Origin: Nitrospirota bacterium
GTDB lineage: Bacteria; Nitrospirota; Nitrospiria; Nitrospirales; UBA8639
Direction of reading: 5' to 3'
Assembly (NCBI GenBank): GCA_029864405.1
Contig: JAOTTP010000026.1
Span: forward strand, 1-36,666
Length of the DNA stretch: 36,666 nt
Position numbers and translations under genes: made by a program. The notes beneath the pieces are model-generated. The model ran no database searches and was not told the origin of the DNA. It worked only from the letters and a program-made list of their open reading frames with translations. Each line of letters opens with the position of its first letter. The first letter of the stretch is position 1. Shown one piece after another: positions 1 through 8,941 of this stretch.

Positions 1-1
1 A

Positions 2-316
2 CTGAGTGGCCGTCCACGGCCCTGCCAGGTTCTCGAGCACATTCATGAATTAGTCGGGTGTGGGGGGGCTTTTAGTATGCCGTCCAATCACGCGTTGAAT
101 TCAGGCACGGCTATTAGCTTTCTCGTCATGCTCTACCCCTCCCTAGGGTGGGTATTGTGGCCATTTCTTGGGCTGATTGGATTGTCCCGGGTATTTCTGG
201 GTGCCCATTATGTCACAGACGTGTTGGTCGGAGTTGGCCTGGGGGCGCTGTTAGGAGGAGGGGTGGGTTTCTTACTCAAGACACGGGTGTTTCGAAGGAA
301 GCCTCTTGCGGGTTAA
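2..316 (+). CDS. PAP2-family phosphatase, C-terminal part (5' end outside window)
   Basis: This is the C-terminal part of a membrane phosphatase of the type 2 phosphatidic acid phosphatase family; the reading frame is open from base 2. Parts of all three PAP2 signature motifs can be read: an RP dipeptide near the start (end of KX6RP), PSNH at the ATG-like Met near base 77 (motif PSGH), and SRVFLGAHYVTD (motif SRX5HX3D, with the catalytic His and Asp). The tail is a hydrophobic helix followed by basic residues. Family members remove phosphate from lipid phosphates or undecaprenyl pyrophosphate at the membrane; the actual substrate cannot be told. The ATG at 77 is not the true start because motif residues lie upstream of it. 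The stop overlaps the end of the convergent CDF gene by 4 bases. Confidence 0.85.
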   Translation: MSGRPRPCQVLEHIHELVGCGGAFSMPSNHALNSGTAISFLVMLYPSLGWVLWPFLGLIGLSRVFLGAHYVTDVLVGVGLGALLGGGVGFLLKTRVFRRKPLAG

Positions 317-1320
317 TGATGATGCAGATGAGGAAAAATGGGCTCTGTGGCAGATGATCCGTTCGTCAGGTAACTGAGATTGCAATGCAGGTCCTCTTGC
401 TCATGGCATTCGGTTTCCAGTTGTACGGTTAAGTGATGAATGCCAAATTTCGAAGAGAGTGTTGATTGAATGGGTTGGAGCAGTTGATCTTTGTCAGGGA
501 CGGTCTCGGTGTCCACTAAGACGTGACACGTCAACATTACAATGCGGGGTTCAACCGACCAGATATGCAGATCATGAACTTTTTTGACACCAGGAATGTT
601 TTCGATGGTGGCTACAATATCGGAAGTCGTGATGTGAGGGGGAGTGGACTCCAGTAAAATATCCAGCGATTCACGAAAGAGTGGCCAACTCCCTTTCGTA
701 ATGAGGATGACCAAAATCAGACTGATCAGGGGATCTAAAATGGTGAGGCCGGTCAAGACGATACCCAACCCGCAGATGATGACGCCAAGGGACATCCAGG
801 CATCCATCACCATATGAAGAAATGCGCCGCGAATATTCAGGTCCTCTTCAGCTCCCCGGCGCAATAACAAGGCGACGGCGAGATTGGCGATCAAGCTGAT
901 GCCAGCGATGCCCATGACCCAAAGGCCAGGAACTTCAACCGGTGAAAACATCCGGTTGAGGGCAAGAACTCCGATAATTCCCCCTGTGAAAATTAGCAGA
1001 AGGCTATTGAGGAACGCCGCAATGGTTCCGGCGCGGTGGTAGCCAAACGTCCGATGTTCCGTGGCGGGTTGAGCGGCGAGAATATGCGCATACAAGGCTA
1101 ACAAGAGGGAGCCTTGATCGATCAGGTTGTGCCCGGCATCGCTCATTAACCCAAGGCTATTTGTCAGATATCCGCCGATGAATTCAGCCAGAATGATGAC
1201 GCCATTGAGCACAAGCCCAAGCTTAAGCCGGGAGGTGAGAGGAGAGGCGATCGAATCTGAAGTCGTCATACGATCTACTCTCGCACGAATCGAGAGTCCG
1301 GACAAGGTGGGAAGAGGCAA
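313..1320 (-). CDS. Cation diffusion facilitator (zinc-type CDF) exporter
   Basis: A CDF-family antiporter of about 335 aa, expected to export Zn2+ or similar divalent metals from the cytoplasm in exchange for protons. There are about six membrane segments in the first 215 residues. Segment 2 carries DAGHNLID and segment 5 carries HMVMD, which together form the two His/Asp pairs expected for a zinc-selective CDF site. A soluble ferredoxin-like C-terminal domain follows and includes VHDLHIWSVEP, a typical CDF cytoplasmic motif. The protein ends in a His-rich tail (PHLHHH), possibly metal-binding. The start is uncertain: a TTG at 1320 has a GAGAAG-like site upstream, while an ATG at 1269 (17 codons in) is also possible. 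It resembles CzcD/ZitB, but the exact metal is inferred. Confidence 0.9.
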   Translation of the reverse strand: MPLPTLSGLSIRARVDRMTTSDSIASPLTSRLKLGLVLNGVIILAEFIGGYLTNSLGLMSDAGHNLIDQGSLLLALYAHILAAQPATEHRTFGYHRAGTIAAFLNSLLLIFTGGIIGVLALNRMFSPVEVPGLWVMGIAGISLIANLAVALLLRRGAEEDLNIRGAFLHMVMDAWMSLGVIICGLGIVLTGLTILDPLISLILVILITKGSWPLFRESLDILLESTPPHITTSDIVATIENIPGVKKVHDLHIWSVEPRIVMLTCHVLVDTETVPDKDQLLQPIQSTLSSKFGIHHLTVQLETECHEQEDLHCNLSYLTNGSSATEPIFPHLHHH

Positions 1321-1383
1321 ACCTTGTCTTCTCTCACGAGAAACGGAATGACTGGAGTCGAGTGCTTGCGAGAGCGAGGATAG

Positions 1384-1408
1384 TGAAGGGGGAGATGCTC
1401 CCCCTTCA
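1384..1408. terminator. Perfect 11-bp hairpin between ytxH-like and CDF genes
   Basis: Arms at 1384-1394 and 1398-1408 are exact inverted complements (TGAAGGGGGAG and its complement) around a 3-base loop. It lies just after the stop of the leftward YtxH gene and before the CDF gene, where a terminator for the leftward glgC-treY unit would sit. No U-tract follows on either strand, so termination is inferred from the stem and position alone. Confidence 0.5.
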
Positions 1409-1429
1409 AATGGAACGACGGTGGGTGCG

Positions 1430-1738
1430 TTACTCGTCGAAAGAATCAGTTTTCACGGCATGTTTGGTGGCATCGACGGCAGAGTTGACTCGAGTGGCCG
1501 CCTGTTTCATGGTTTTCCTGGCTTCTTCAGACCAGGCATGCACGGCCTCTTTCGTTTGGGAAGCCATATCCGAAAATTCGTCCTGTGCGGTTTTTGCTCC
1601 TCGTGCCAATCGATCGCGCAGGTGAGTTCCTGTCTCAGGCGTCAGGAGTATGGCGGTACCGGCTCCTAAAAGAAAGCCTGCAATGAAGACAAACGTATTG
1701 ACCCAACCTGAGTCGCCTTGCGTCGTATGGTCATCCAT
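1430..1738 (-). CDS. YtxH-domain small membrane-anchored protein
   Basis: A 102-aa protein with one N-terminal membrane segment (about residues 12-32, ending GAGTAILLTPETGTHLR), followed by a charged, probably helical, coiled-coil tail. The glycine-rich membrane helix followed by a TPxTGxxLR-type junction is characteristic of the YtxH/gas-vesicle-like stress protein family, whose biochemical role is not established. The start is set at the ATG at 1736-1738 because AAGGAGGG lies 8-9 bases upstream; a longer form starting at 1759 would lose this ribosome site. It is the last gene of the leftward run from the lapA-like gene, 32 bases after the 85-aa gene. Confidence 0.8.
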   Translation of the reverse strand: MDDHTTQGDSGWVNTFVFIAGFLLGAGTAILLTPETGTHLRDRLARGAKTAQDEFSDMASQTKEAVHAWSEEARKTMKQAATRVNSAVDATKHAVKTDSFDE

Positions 1739-1770
1739 CGTGAAATCCCTCCTTAGCAATTCGTGTATTT

Positions 1771-2028
1771 TTATGACCGGTCCTGATGAGCTTTCGATGA
1801 GGCCATCGCCATGATGGCTCCTCCCAAAAGAACTCCAGAGGCAAAAATAAGACTGTAGGATAAGCCCGTTCGGAGCTCAGGCCATGTGTCGAGCACCCGT
1901 TTCCATAACGGCACATCTTCAGAGAAATGAACGTGTCCCTCCCATCCTAACTCTCCCTCCGCGGTGGACTGATCAGAGTGCGGTTCTTGGTCAGAAGCAT
2001 GTACCGTGTTCAATTTGCTCATAGTCAT
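1771..2028 (-). CDS. Small membrane protein coupled to treY (unrecognised)
   Basis: An 85-aa protein that I do not recognise by family. Its first 50 residues are polar and acidic, with a [25 protein letters not shown] stretch split by hydrophobics. One glycine-rich membrane helix follows (about residues 56-76), then a short basic/polar tail. This layout resembles the YtxH gene next to it but with the helix at the C-terminal end. The ATG at 2026-2028 overlaps the treY stop in an ATGA, with a GGAG about 9 bases upstream, which indicates translational coupling; an ATG at 2022 is an alternative start. Coupling suggests synthesis together with TreY, but no function can be assigned. Confidence 0.65.
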   Translation of the reverse strand: MTMSKLNTVHASDQEPHSDQSTAEGELGWEGHVHFSEDVPLWKRVLDTWPELRTGLSYSLIFASGVLLGGAIMAMASSKAHQDRS

Positions 2029-4931
2029 GAGACAGGCTCCAATAGGGCAAAAGGAAAATGTTGAAAAAGCGTTCCTACGGGTAATCCTAACATGCCGAGA
2101 CAATTTTGTGGAGTGACAATTTCCTGGGTCAAGATATTTCGAAACGAGTGAGACGCTAGTTCCGGAGAGAGCAGTATCGAGGTTTGTCCCCATATCGATT
2201 CTCCGAGCGGACTGGTGGTCTGATCCGGGATGAGGCTGGTCAAAAATCGTGGGAACACGGTCAGGCAGATATTTGTGTGATCCTGGCGAATAAACCCACA
2301 CACATGATGTGCCTGCTCTCCCTTGCTCTCCAGTGGCAGATACGTTCCTTCCAGAAACAGGCGTGGGTTGCTCTTCCGGACATGAAGAGCGGTGGTGGTC
2401 AGATACATTTTGATTAAGCCGTTTTCCGCATCCTGTAATAACGTATGGACAAGGTCGAGAGGAGCGGTAGTCTGTTGCTGGTGCTGTAATTCGGACAGCC
2501 GTTGTTGCCTGAAGAGGTAATCCACTGGCTGCCGGTTGTCCGGGTCGACCAGACTGAAATCCCAAAGCTCCGTGCCTTGATAAAAATCGGGGACACCGGG
2601 AGCGAGGATTTTAATAAGGGCCTGAGTCAGAGAATTATAGATGCCATATTTGGCAAGGCGTTGTTGAAAGGGAATGAAGTCTTGGAGAAAGGCGTTTGAG
2701 GGCCTGAGAGAAAGAATGCGGGAAAGAAATTCGCCGACGGCGGTCTCATAGGCTTCATCGGGGTTTAACCAACTGGTGTTTACTTTCGCTTCCCGTAAGG
2801 CTTTAACCATATACCCCTGGATACGTGCCAAGAATTGTTGTTGAGCCGGTTCCGAGAGCCCACCAAATGGCCAGACACCGAGCAGTGTCTGGTAAATCAA
2901 ATATTCTTCATTCAAGCTCGGTGCCAGTTGGTCGTTGATTGTTTGCTTAGCTTTTTTGTTCAGCCGATTCCAGGTTCTAAGATGCTGCCGCCATTCTGTA
3001 GGAATTTCCGACAACACATTGATTCGGGCCCGGACATCCTCGCTACGTTTGGTGTCGTGGGTGGACGTGGAGGAGAGGCTTGATGGCCATTGGGTGGCCC
3101 GATCCTGCATGTATTGGTGAAATGTTGAAAGCGGTACCCCAAAGTGTTGCGGCTCTCCGCCGACTTCATTCAGTGATGTGAGGCGGTTGTAACTATAGAA
3201 GGCCGTATCTTCAACGCCTTTCGCAGTGACCGGGCTGGTGGTCTGCTGGAATTTCATGACAAAAGGGCGAATCACCTCCCAATCAAGATCAGGGGAATTC
3301 TGGGGGATTCTCAAGAGAAGATCGCGGATAAAATCGAATACCAGGTTGCTGATGGCGGGATTGCGCCGTTTAGCTCGCGCCACTGCTAACCGAATATACG
3401 CGCGATCACGATCCAACACGCCTTCGAGAGGGTCCGGTCCAATATATGTTCGATACACGGGGAAACACGCAATGATTTCGCGGATGGCATGGATCAGACT
3501 GTTCAGCGTAAAGTCCCGTGAGCGTCGGTTTCGCTCGCTGAGTACATTCAGCTGATGCCCTAAGGCATTGATTTCTCCTGACATGGAGCTTGTCATGATG
3601 AGGTTTTTGCAGTCGTAGACCAGGTCGTCATATTGGAGAGACTGTTTGGTAAATCGGCTGTAGATCTGTTCGATCTGTCGTTGATGGGTTTCCTGGATGA
3701 ATAATTGATTGACTAAGGCAAGGTAGTCATATCCGGTGGTGCCATGGCACAGCCAATCAGAAGTGAGGCGTTCCTCTGTGCCCAGGATTTTTTCAACGAG
3801 GAGATAGAGAGAGCGACCTTGCGCATCTGCCTGAACGTCCAAATGTTCAGATGCCCATTGTTGCCATTGGGCCAGAAAGGCCCTGGGGTTATAGAGCCCA
3901 TCGACATGATCAATCCGCAGGCCATTCACGGCACCGGATGTTAATAATTCAAATATTTTTTGATGGGCCGCTTGGAAGACCTCTGGTTGCTCCATGCGAA
4001 TGGCCGCCAGTTGGTTGATGTCAAAAAACCGGCGATAATTAATTTCTTCAGCGGCTACCCGCCAATAGGCCAGTCGATAGGCTTGGTGACTCACCAGGTG
4101 GTCGAGGACATCGAATGTGCGCGGAGAGTTCTTGATGCCATTGAGTAGCCGAATGTTCTCCAACAGAAAATTGCGAATGGTTGAATTTTCTGCAATCACC
4201 GTGGAGAGGCGGCGGCGGATCACCTCTTTTTCCCGGTATCGTTCGGCAACCCGCTCGGTTTCCGTTTCGGTTCTGGCCGGTAAATGGGAGAGGGCGGTGA
4301 TAATGCTTTGGTATTCATGCAAGTGCGGATCGGAATTTTCCAGGCTTTGGTTGAGGGTGTCTTGCCTAAAGGTCAGGATGGTACTCCACGTGCAAGGATC
4401 AATAGGCAGGCGATTTTCATAGTATGTGAGGAAAAATTGCCCGTCGTCATAGTGGAGGATGATTTCCTCGTTTTCGAGCACAATGCCGTATTGATCACCG
4501 AGAATGGGAAGAAGCACTTTGTTTTCCAATTCCGGCTTCACCGGCGTCCAGTCAATATCAAAAAATGTGGCGTAATGGGAGGAAGGACCATTTTCCAAGA
4601 CATCCTGCCACCAAAGATTCGTCGATCCGGCTATACCCATATGATTCGGCACGACGTCCAGAATCTGACCCATGCCATGTTGGTGGAGAGTTTGGATAAA
4701 TGCCTGATAATCGGCTTCCGTCCCGATCTCCGGATTCAATTCCGTGGGATCGACCACGTCGTATCCATGAGTGCTCCCTTGAGCTGCTTTCAGATAGGGT
4801 GAGGCGTAGCAGTCGGTAATGCCAAGTTGAGACAAATAGGGAAGAATGCGAGAGGCGTCCTGGAACGTGAACGACGAGTTAAATTGCAGGCGATAGGTCG
4901 AGAGCGGAATGTGCAGAGGCAAAGGAGTCAT
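2025..4931 (-). CDS. treY: Malto-oligosyltrehalose synthase
   Basis: TreY (EC 5.4.99.15) is a cytoplasmic GH13 enzyme that turns the reducing end of a malto-oligosaccharide into an alpha,alpha-1,1-linked trehalosyl unit. This 968-aa protein begins with the family hallmark STYRLQF and YASPYL. It shows DVVPNHMG (GH13 region I), [10 protein letters not shown] with the probable nucleophile Asp341, [10 protein letters not shown] with the acid/base Glu380, and [14 protein letters not shown] (region IV). A late GVPDFYQG(T)E segment is also typical of TreY. The ATG at 4929-4931 is preceded by a strong AAGGAGGG site that sits in the 10-base gap after the glgC stop, so the two are almost certainly co-transcribed. 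Its product is cut by TreZ, encoded 4 kb away on the same strand. Length is at the upper end of the family range. Confidence 0.97.
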   Translation of the reverse strand: MTPLPLHIPLSTYRLQFNSSFTFQDASRILPYLSQLGITDCYASPYLKAAQGSTHGYDVVDPTELNPEIGTEADYQAFIQTLHQHGMGQILDVVPNHMGIAGSTNLWWQDVLENGPSSHYATFFDIDWTPVKPELENKVLLPILGDQYGIVLENEEIILHYDDGQFFLTYYENRLPIDPCTWSTILTFRQDTLNQSLENSDPHLHEYQSIITALSHLPARTETETERVAERYREKEVIRRRLSTVIAENSTIRNFLLENIRLLNGIKNSPRTFDVLDHLVSHQAYRLAYWRVAAEEINYRRFFDINQLAAIRMEQPEVFQAAHQKIFELLTSGAVNGLRIDHVDGLYNPRAFLAQWQQWASEHLDVQADAQGRSLYLLVEKILGTEERLTSDWLCHGTTGYDYLALVNQLFIQETHQRQIEQIYSRFTKQSLQYDDLVYDCKNLIMTSSMSGEINALGHQLNVLSERNRRSRDFTLNSLIHAIREIIACFPVYRTYIGPDPLEGVLDRDRAYIRLAVARAKRRNPAISNLVFDFIRDLLLRIPQNSPDLDWEVIRPFVMKFQQTTSPVTAKGVEDTAFYSYNRLTSLNEVGGEPQHFGVPLSTFHQYMQDRATQWPSSLSSTSTHDTKRSEDVRARINVLSEIPTEWRQHLRTWNRLNKKAKQTINDQLAPSLNEEYLIYQTLLGVWPFGGLSEPAQQQFLARIQGYMVKALREAKVNTSWLNPDEAYETAVGEFLSRILSLRPSNAFLQDFIPFQQRLAKYGIYNSLTQALIKILAPGVPDFYQGTELWDFSLVDPDNRQPVDYLFRQQRLSELQHQQQTTAPLDLVHTLLQDAENGLIKMYLTTTALHVRKSNPRLFLEGTYLPLESKGEQAHHVCGFIRQDHTNICLTVFPRFLTSLIPDQTTSPLGESIWGQTSILLSPELASHSFRNILTQEIVTPQNCLGMLGLPVGTLFQHFPFALLEPVS

Positions 4932-4941
4932 GCTCCCTCCT

Positions 4942-6234
4942 TTATGTTAAAGAGGAGGGTGAGGAATGGATGGCCCGTCCCCCATACGATTGTCCACGAG
5001 GGAAGAGGGTGAGGCCAAGCTTCCCGGCTGTGGATCGTCGACTGTCTCGTCCGTGTTTGTCGCCTAGCGTGGTCCCGGACGAGATGATGTTAAACCGGTC
5101 AATGATACACCGGTGAAGGTGGCAATTGGAGCCAATGAGTGTTCCGTCAAGAATAATCGATTCTTCAATGGTGCAGCCTTCTCCAATCCTGACATTACGT
5201 CCGATGATGGAACGTTTAACCGTACTGTCTACCACGAGGCTGCCTTGGCCGACCATGGCATCATCCATCTGAGATCGCACCAAACTGGCGACGGGTTCGA
5301 CCGACGCATCGGTCAAAATAGGCCATTTGACATTCCGTAAGTCCAGAATAGGCGACTCCCCCAAGATGTCCATGTTGGCTTGCCAATAGGCCTCCAGCGT
5401 TCCCACATCGCGCCAATATCCCCATTCTTCATAAGGATGAATACCGGGAACCACATTGTCCATGAAATCATAGGCTAAAACCCGGTTCGATTTGATGAGG
5501 GACGGAATAATATTCCTCCCGAAGTCGTGTGTGCCGGCTTGACTGGCGTCTTGTTCCAAAATTTTCATAAGGATTTCAGCGTTAAAGATATAATTCCCCA
5601 TCGAACTAAACGCCATCCCCGGATTGTCAGGCATGGGCTTGGGAGAAGCCGGCTTTTCCTCAAACCCGATAATTTGATGATTCGCATTGACCTCGACAAT
5701 TCCGAACCCCTTTGCGGTCTGAATCGGAACGGGAAGGGAGGCCACGGTCACATCCGCTTCATGGTCAAGATGAAATTGGATCATTTGCCGGACATCCATC
5801 CGGTAAATATGATCGGCTCCGAAGACGGCTACCAATCCTGGCGCGAAGTCCTGGATGAGGTTAATATTCTGATAGACGGCATCCGCTGTCCCTTCATACC
5901 ATTTGCCGCGTCCCTTCATTTGTGGAGGGACGACGGTAATGAAGTTTTGGCGGTTTGTGCCGCCAAAGCGCCAGGCCCTTCTGAGATGTTCAATCAAGGA
6001 TTGTGAACGGTATTGCACCAGAACATACATGGCCTGGATGCCGGAATTGATGAAATTGCTGAGGACGAAATCGACGATGCGATAGGTGCCGGCAAAAGGC
6101 ACGGACGGTTTACTTCGTTGTTCGGTTAACGGCATCAGCCGTTCGCCCTTACCACCGGCCATGATCATGGCCAGGACTTTTTGTGGAGTCCGTTCTGGGA
6201 TTTTTTTGCGACGAGATCCGGAAGGGCTTTTCAT
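4942..6234 (-). CDS. glgC: Glucose-1-phosphate adenylyltransferase (ADP-glucose pyrophosphorylase)
   Basis: GlgC (EC 2.7.7.27) makes ADP-glucose from ATP and glucose-1-phosphate, the committed step of bacterial glycogen synthesis. The 430-aa protein has the nucleotide-binding signature [13 protein letters not shown] followed by [10 protein letters not shown] and GTYRIVDF. It also has [22 protein letters not shown], the glucose-1-phosphate loop FEEKPASP, and [15 protein letters not shown]. The C-terminal third is a left-handed beta-helix region with hexapeptide-like turns ([13 protein letters not shown]). Length matches the family (about 420-430 aa). It starts at an ATG 6 bases after the lapA-like stop, without an obvious ribosome site, which suggests re-initiation, and it is followed by treY after 10 bases. 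The synthase that would use ADP-glucose (GlgA) is not in the window. Confidence 0.97.
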   Translation of the reverse strand: MKSPSGSRRKKIPERTPQKVLAMIMAGGKGERLMPLTEQRSKPSVPFAGTYRIVDFVLSNFINSGIQAMYVLVQYRSQSLIEHLRRAWRFGGTNRQNFITVVPPQMKGRGKWYEGTADAVYQNINLIQDFAPGLVAVFGADHIYRMDVRQMIQFHLDHEADVTVASLPVPIQTAKGFGIVEVNANHQIIGFEEKPASPKPMPDNPGMAFSSMGNYIFNAEILMKILEQDASQAGTHDFGRNIIPSLIKSNRVLAYDFMDNVVPGIHPYEEWGYWRDVGTLEAYWQANMDILGESPILDLRNVKWPILTDASVEPVASLVRSQMDDAMVGQGSLVVDSTVKRSIIGRNVRIGEGCTIEESIILDGTLIGSNCHLHRCIIDRFNIISSGTTLGDKHGRDSRRSTAGKLGLTLFPRGQSYGGRAIHSSPSSLT

Positions 6235-6240
6235 AGAAAT

Positions 6241-6522
6241 TTAGGTGTTGGTTGGTGGTTGTGTGAACTCCGCCACGGATCGTTCTAGTGTCGCAATCGT
6301 TTTTTGTTGCCGGGCAATCAGCCGGGTTTTTTTAATATAAGAGGGCAACAACGCCAAGACACTCAACAAGGCCCCAAGTGCCAGAGTACTCATCAACACC
6401 ACGACCAACGATCCTTGAAAGGTCCAGCCGAAAAAGTTCAAGATAATGGGTTCGGGGTTCTGTAGAGAAAAGGCAACAGCCAAAAACAACAGGAGCAGAA
6501 ACGCCAACAGTGCGGAATACAT
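6241..6522 (-). CDS. LapA-like (DUF1049) small inner-membrane protein
   Basis: A 93-aa protein with two membrane segments (about residues 1-22 and 38-62) separated by a short loop with FSLQNPEPIILNFFGW. The QNxxPxxLxFFxW loop between two helices is the pattern of the LapA/DUF1049 family, some of whose members take part in lipopolysaccharide assembly. A short basic, coiled-coil-like tail (RLIARQQKTIATLERSV) follows, as usual in the family. The start is placed at the ATG at 6520-6522, since the longer open frame to 6831 runs through the divergent promoter and glgB. It heads the leftward unit before glgC (6-base gap). A link to glycogen metabolism is not known and may be only positional. Confidence 0.75.
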   Translation of the reverse strand: MYSALLAFLLLLFLAVAFSLQNPEPIILNFFGWTFQGSLVVVLMSTLALGALLSVLALLPSYIKKTRLIARQQKTIATLERSVAEFTQPPTNT

Positions 6523-6576
6523 AGTCCCTTTTGTTATGTTAGAGTGTTTAATTAACATAGAAAGGAATTCTTGGCA
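6523..6576. promoter_or_regulatory. Divergent promoter region with 7-bp inverted repeat (lapA-like/glgC/treY versus glgB)
   Basis: Only 54 bases separate the leftward unit from glgB, so both promoters must overlap here or lie inside the coding regions. TATGTTA at 6535-6541 and TAACATA at 6553-6559 form an exact inverted repeat with an 11-base AT-rich spacer. The spacing is suitable for a dimeric regulator contacting successive major grooves. The regulator is unknown. AAAGGA at 6561-6566 is the glgB ribosome site. Confidence 0.4.
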
Positions 6577-8781
6577 ATGCCAACACTCTCCAATCGTTTT
6601 CAACGTCTGGTTTCCGCCATGGAATGGGATCCGTTTTCCGTATTGGGTCCTCAGCGAGATGAATCGACGGATTCTTCTGGTGTCTGTATCAGGGCTTTTC
6701 TGCCTGAAGCCGCCGAGGTGGTTCTCCTTCCTGGTCAGAATGGCAGTACCCCTGTTCCCATGAAGCTTGTCCACCCTGATGGAGTCTTTGAAACACGGTG
6801 GGACGGTCCTTCCCTGGGAACGGATTACCAATTTCGCATCGTCGATCGTCAGGGGAAAGCTGCCCTACGTCATGACCCCTATGCGTTTCCCCCGCTCATC
6901 TCAGACTTTGATTTGCATTTGTTCGGGGAGGGAAAACTCTATAAAGCCTATGAAAAGCTTGGGGCACAAGTCTGCACTCATCACGGAGTTCAAGGGGTCA
7001 ATTTTGCTGTGTGGGCACCGAACGCCAAGCGGGTCAGTGTGGTTGGAGATTTCAATGAGTGGGATGGGCGTCGGCATCCGATGAGAAGCCGGGGAGGGGG
7101 TGGAATCTGGGAGTTATTTATTCCGGATATGAATGAGGGCGTGGTATATAAATTTGAACTGTCACCTCAAAATGGAGATGCTCCGTTTTTGAAAGCGGAT
7201 CCTTATGCCTCTTCAGCCGAGCTGCGACCAAAAACGGCCTCTATTGTTCGTGACCTTTCTGGGTATGAATGGCAGGACGGGGAGTGGATGAACGCCAGGC
7301 AAGGCCTGGATCCCCTTGTTCAACCTTGGTCTATCTATGAGGTGCATTTAGGGTCATGGAGACGTATTCCGGAGGAAGGCTCCAGATGGTTGACCTATTC
7401 AGAATTAGCTCAAACGCTTATTCCCTATGTGAAAGACATGGGGTTTACTCACATTGAGTTAATGCCGGTGACTGAACATCCGTTTGACGGGTCTTGGGGC
7501 TATCAGGCCACCGGCTATTTTGCCCCAACCAGCCGGTTTGGTACTCCCACGGATTTCATGGCGTTTGTTGATGCCTGTCATCAGGCCGGGATTGGGGTCT
7601 TGATGGATTGGGCTCCTGCCCACTTTCCGGAAGATCCTCATGGGTTGGCCTGGTTTGATGGAACAAATTTGTATGACCATTCGGATCCGAAATTAGGCTT
7701 CCATCCGGAATGGAAAAGTCGAATCTTTAATTACGGCCGGACCGAAGTCAAAAACTTTCTGATTAATAGCGCACTCAGTTGGTTCGACCGGTACCATATC
7801 GATGGTCTTCGCGTGGATGCTGTCGCGTCGATGCTCTATCTTGATTATGCACGAAAATCCGGCGAATGGATTCCCAATAAATTCGGGGGCAGGGAAAACC
7901 TGGAGGCGGTGGAGTTTTTGAAAGAACTGAACCTGGTGGCTCATCAGGAGCATCCCGGCATTGTGATGATTGCCGAAGAATCCACCGCATGGCCGGGGGT
8001 CTCTCGCCCGACCTATGTCGGGGGATTGGGATTTACGTTTAAATGGAATATGGGGTGGATGCACGATACCCTGGATTATTTTAGCTTGGATCCCCTTTAT
8101 CGGAGATACCATCACAATAACGTCACCTTCGGGTTAATCTATGCCTTCACCGAAAATTTCGTGCTCCCGCTTTCTCACGATGAAGTGGTGCATGGTAAAA
8201 AAACTCTTCTGGATAAAATGCCGGGGGACGAGTGGCAGCGTTTCGCGAACTTGCGAGCCTTGTATGGCCACATGTGGGGTCATCCTGGAAAGAAAATGTT
8301 ATTTATGGGCTGCGAGATCGGGCAATGGTGGGAGTGGAATCATGATGATAGCCTGCAATGGCATCTTCTCGAGTATGAGCCCCATCGAGGGCTTCAACGG
8401 TATGTCGCTGACTTGAATCGGTTGTATGTCTCTCAACCTGCCCTCCATCAGGTAGATTATGATTGGACCGGATTTCAATGGATTGATCTCCATGACAGCG
8501 AACAATCGACGATCACCTATTTCAGACGGGCTAAGGACCCGTCGGATATTGTGGTGTGTGCCTTGAATCTTACCCCTGTTCCTCGAGAAGGCTATCGTAT
8601 GGGTGTGCCGACCGCCGGATATTACCGAGAGCTGTTGAACAGTGATTCAGAGGCGTACGGTGGAAGCAATATGGGGAATGGAGGAGGAGTGCAGGCTGAA
8701 GACATGTCTTGGCATGGTCAACCGTTTTCTGTGCTCATCACGATCCCGCCGTTAGCCGCAGTTTTTTTTAAGCCTGTCTAA
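6577..8781 (+). CDS. glgB: 1,4-alpha-glucan branching enzyme
   Basis: GlgB (EC 2.4.1.18) cuts alpha-1,4 glucan and re-attaches the piece through an alpha-1,6 bond to make glycogen branches. The 734-aa protein has an N-terminal beta-sandwich module (WDPFSVLGP), a CBM48 module ([20 protein letters not shown]), then the GH13 barrel. Barrel motifs are MDWAPAHFP (region I, with Ala replacing the usual Val), [11 protein letters not shown] with nucleophile Asp414, MIAEEST with Glu467, and [10 protein letters not shown]. The 53-residue spacing of Asp and Glu matches E. coli GlgB. The ATG at 6577 is chosen over the TTG at 6571 because AAAGGA sits 10 bases before the ATG and only 4 before the TTG. It is transcribed away from glgC. 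Confidence 0.97.
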   Translation: MPTLSNRFQRLVSAMEWDPFSVLGPQRDESTDSSGVCIRAFLPEAAEVVLLPGQNGSTPVPMKLVHPDGVFETRWDGPSLGTDYQFRIVDRQGKAALRHDPYAFPPLISDFDLHLFGEGKLYKAYEKLGAQVCTHHGVQGVNFAVWAPNAKRVSVVGDFNEWDGRRHPMRSRGGGGIWELFIPDMNEGVVYKFELSPQNGDAPFLKADPYASSAELRPKTASIVRDLSGYEWQDGEWMNARQGLDPLVQPWSIYEVHLGSWRRIPEEGSRWLTYSELAQTLIPYVKDMGFTHIELMPVTEHPFDGSWGYQATGYFAPTSRFGTPTDFMAFVDACHQAGIGVLMDWAPAHFPEDPHGLAWFDGTNLYDHSDPKLGFHPEWKSRIFNYGRTEVKNFLINSALSWFDRYHIDGLRVDAVASMLYLDYARKSGEWIPNKFGGRENLEAVEFLKELNLVAHQEHPGIVMIAEESTAWPGVSRPTYVGGLGFTFKWNMGWMHDTLDYFSLDPLYRRYHHNNVTFGLIYAFTENFVLPLSHDEVVHGKKTLLDKMPGDEWQRFANLRALYGHMWGHPGKKMLFMGCEIGQWWEWNHDDSLQWHLLEYEPHRGLQRYVADLNRLYVSQPALHQVDYDWTGFQWIDLHDSEQSTITYFRRAKDPSDIVVCALNLTPVPREGYRMGVPTAGYYRELLNSDSEAYGGSNMGNGGGVQAEDMSWHGQPFSVLITIPPLAAVFFKPV

Positions 8782-8871
8782 ATTTCCAGGCTCTCGGGAA
8801 GATAATTTTTCTTCCACTTCTCTCCCCATCAGGTTGCGGGTATCAGGCTGCAAGGACTTCTACTCCTCGCC

Positions 8872-8904
8872 AAGAACACTCCTCTTCCCGAGAGGAGTGT
8901 TCTT
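8872..8904. terminator. Bidirectional hairpin between convergent glgB and treZ
   Basis: Arms 8872-8885 and 8891-8904 are a perfect 14-bp inverted repeat (AAGAACACTCCTCT and its complement) with a 5-base loop. It sits in the 160-bp gap between the ends of the two convergent genes, where a shared terminator is expected. Neither side has a long T-run, so efficiency is uncertain. Confidence 0.65.
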
Positions 8905-8941
8905 CATCTTAGAGATCGTGGTCGATGGTCTTGAGCGGAAG

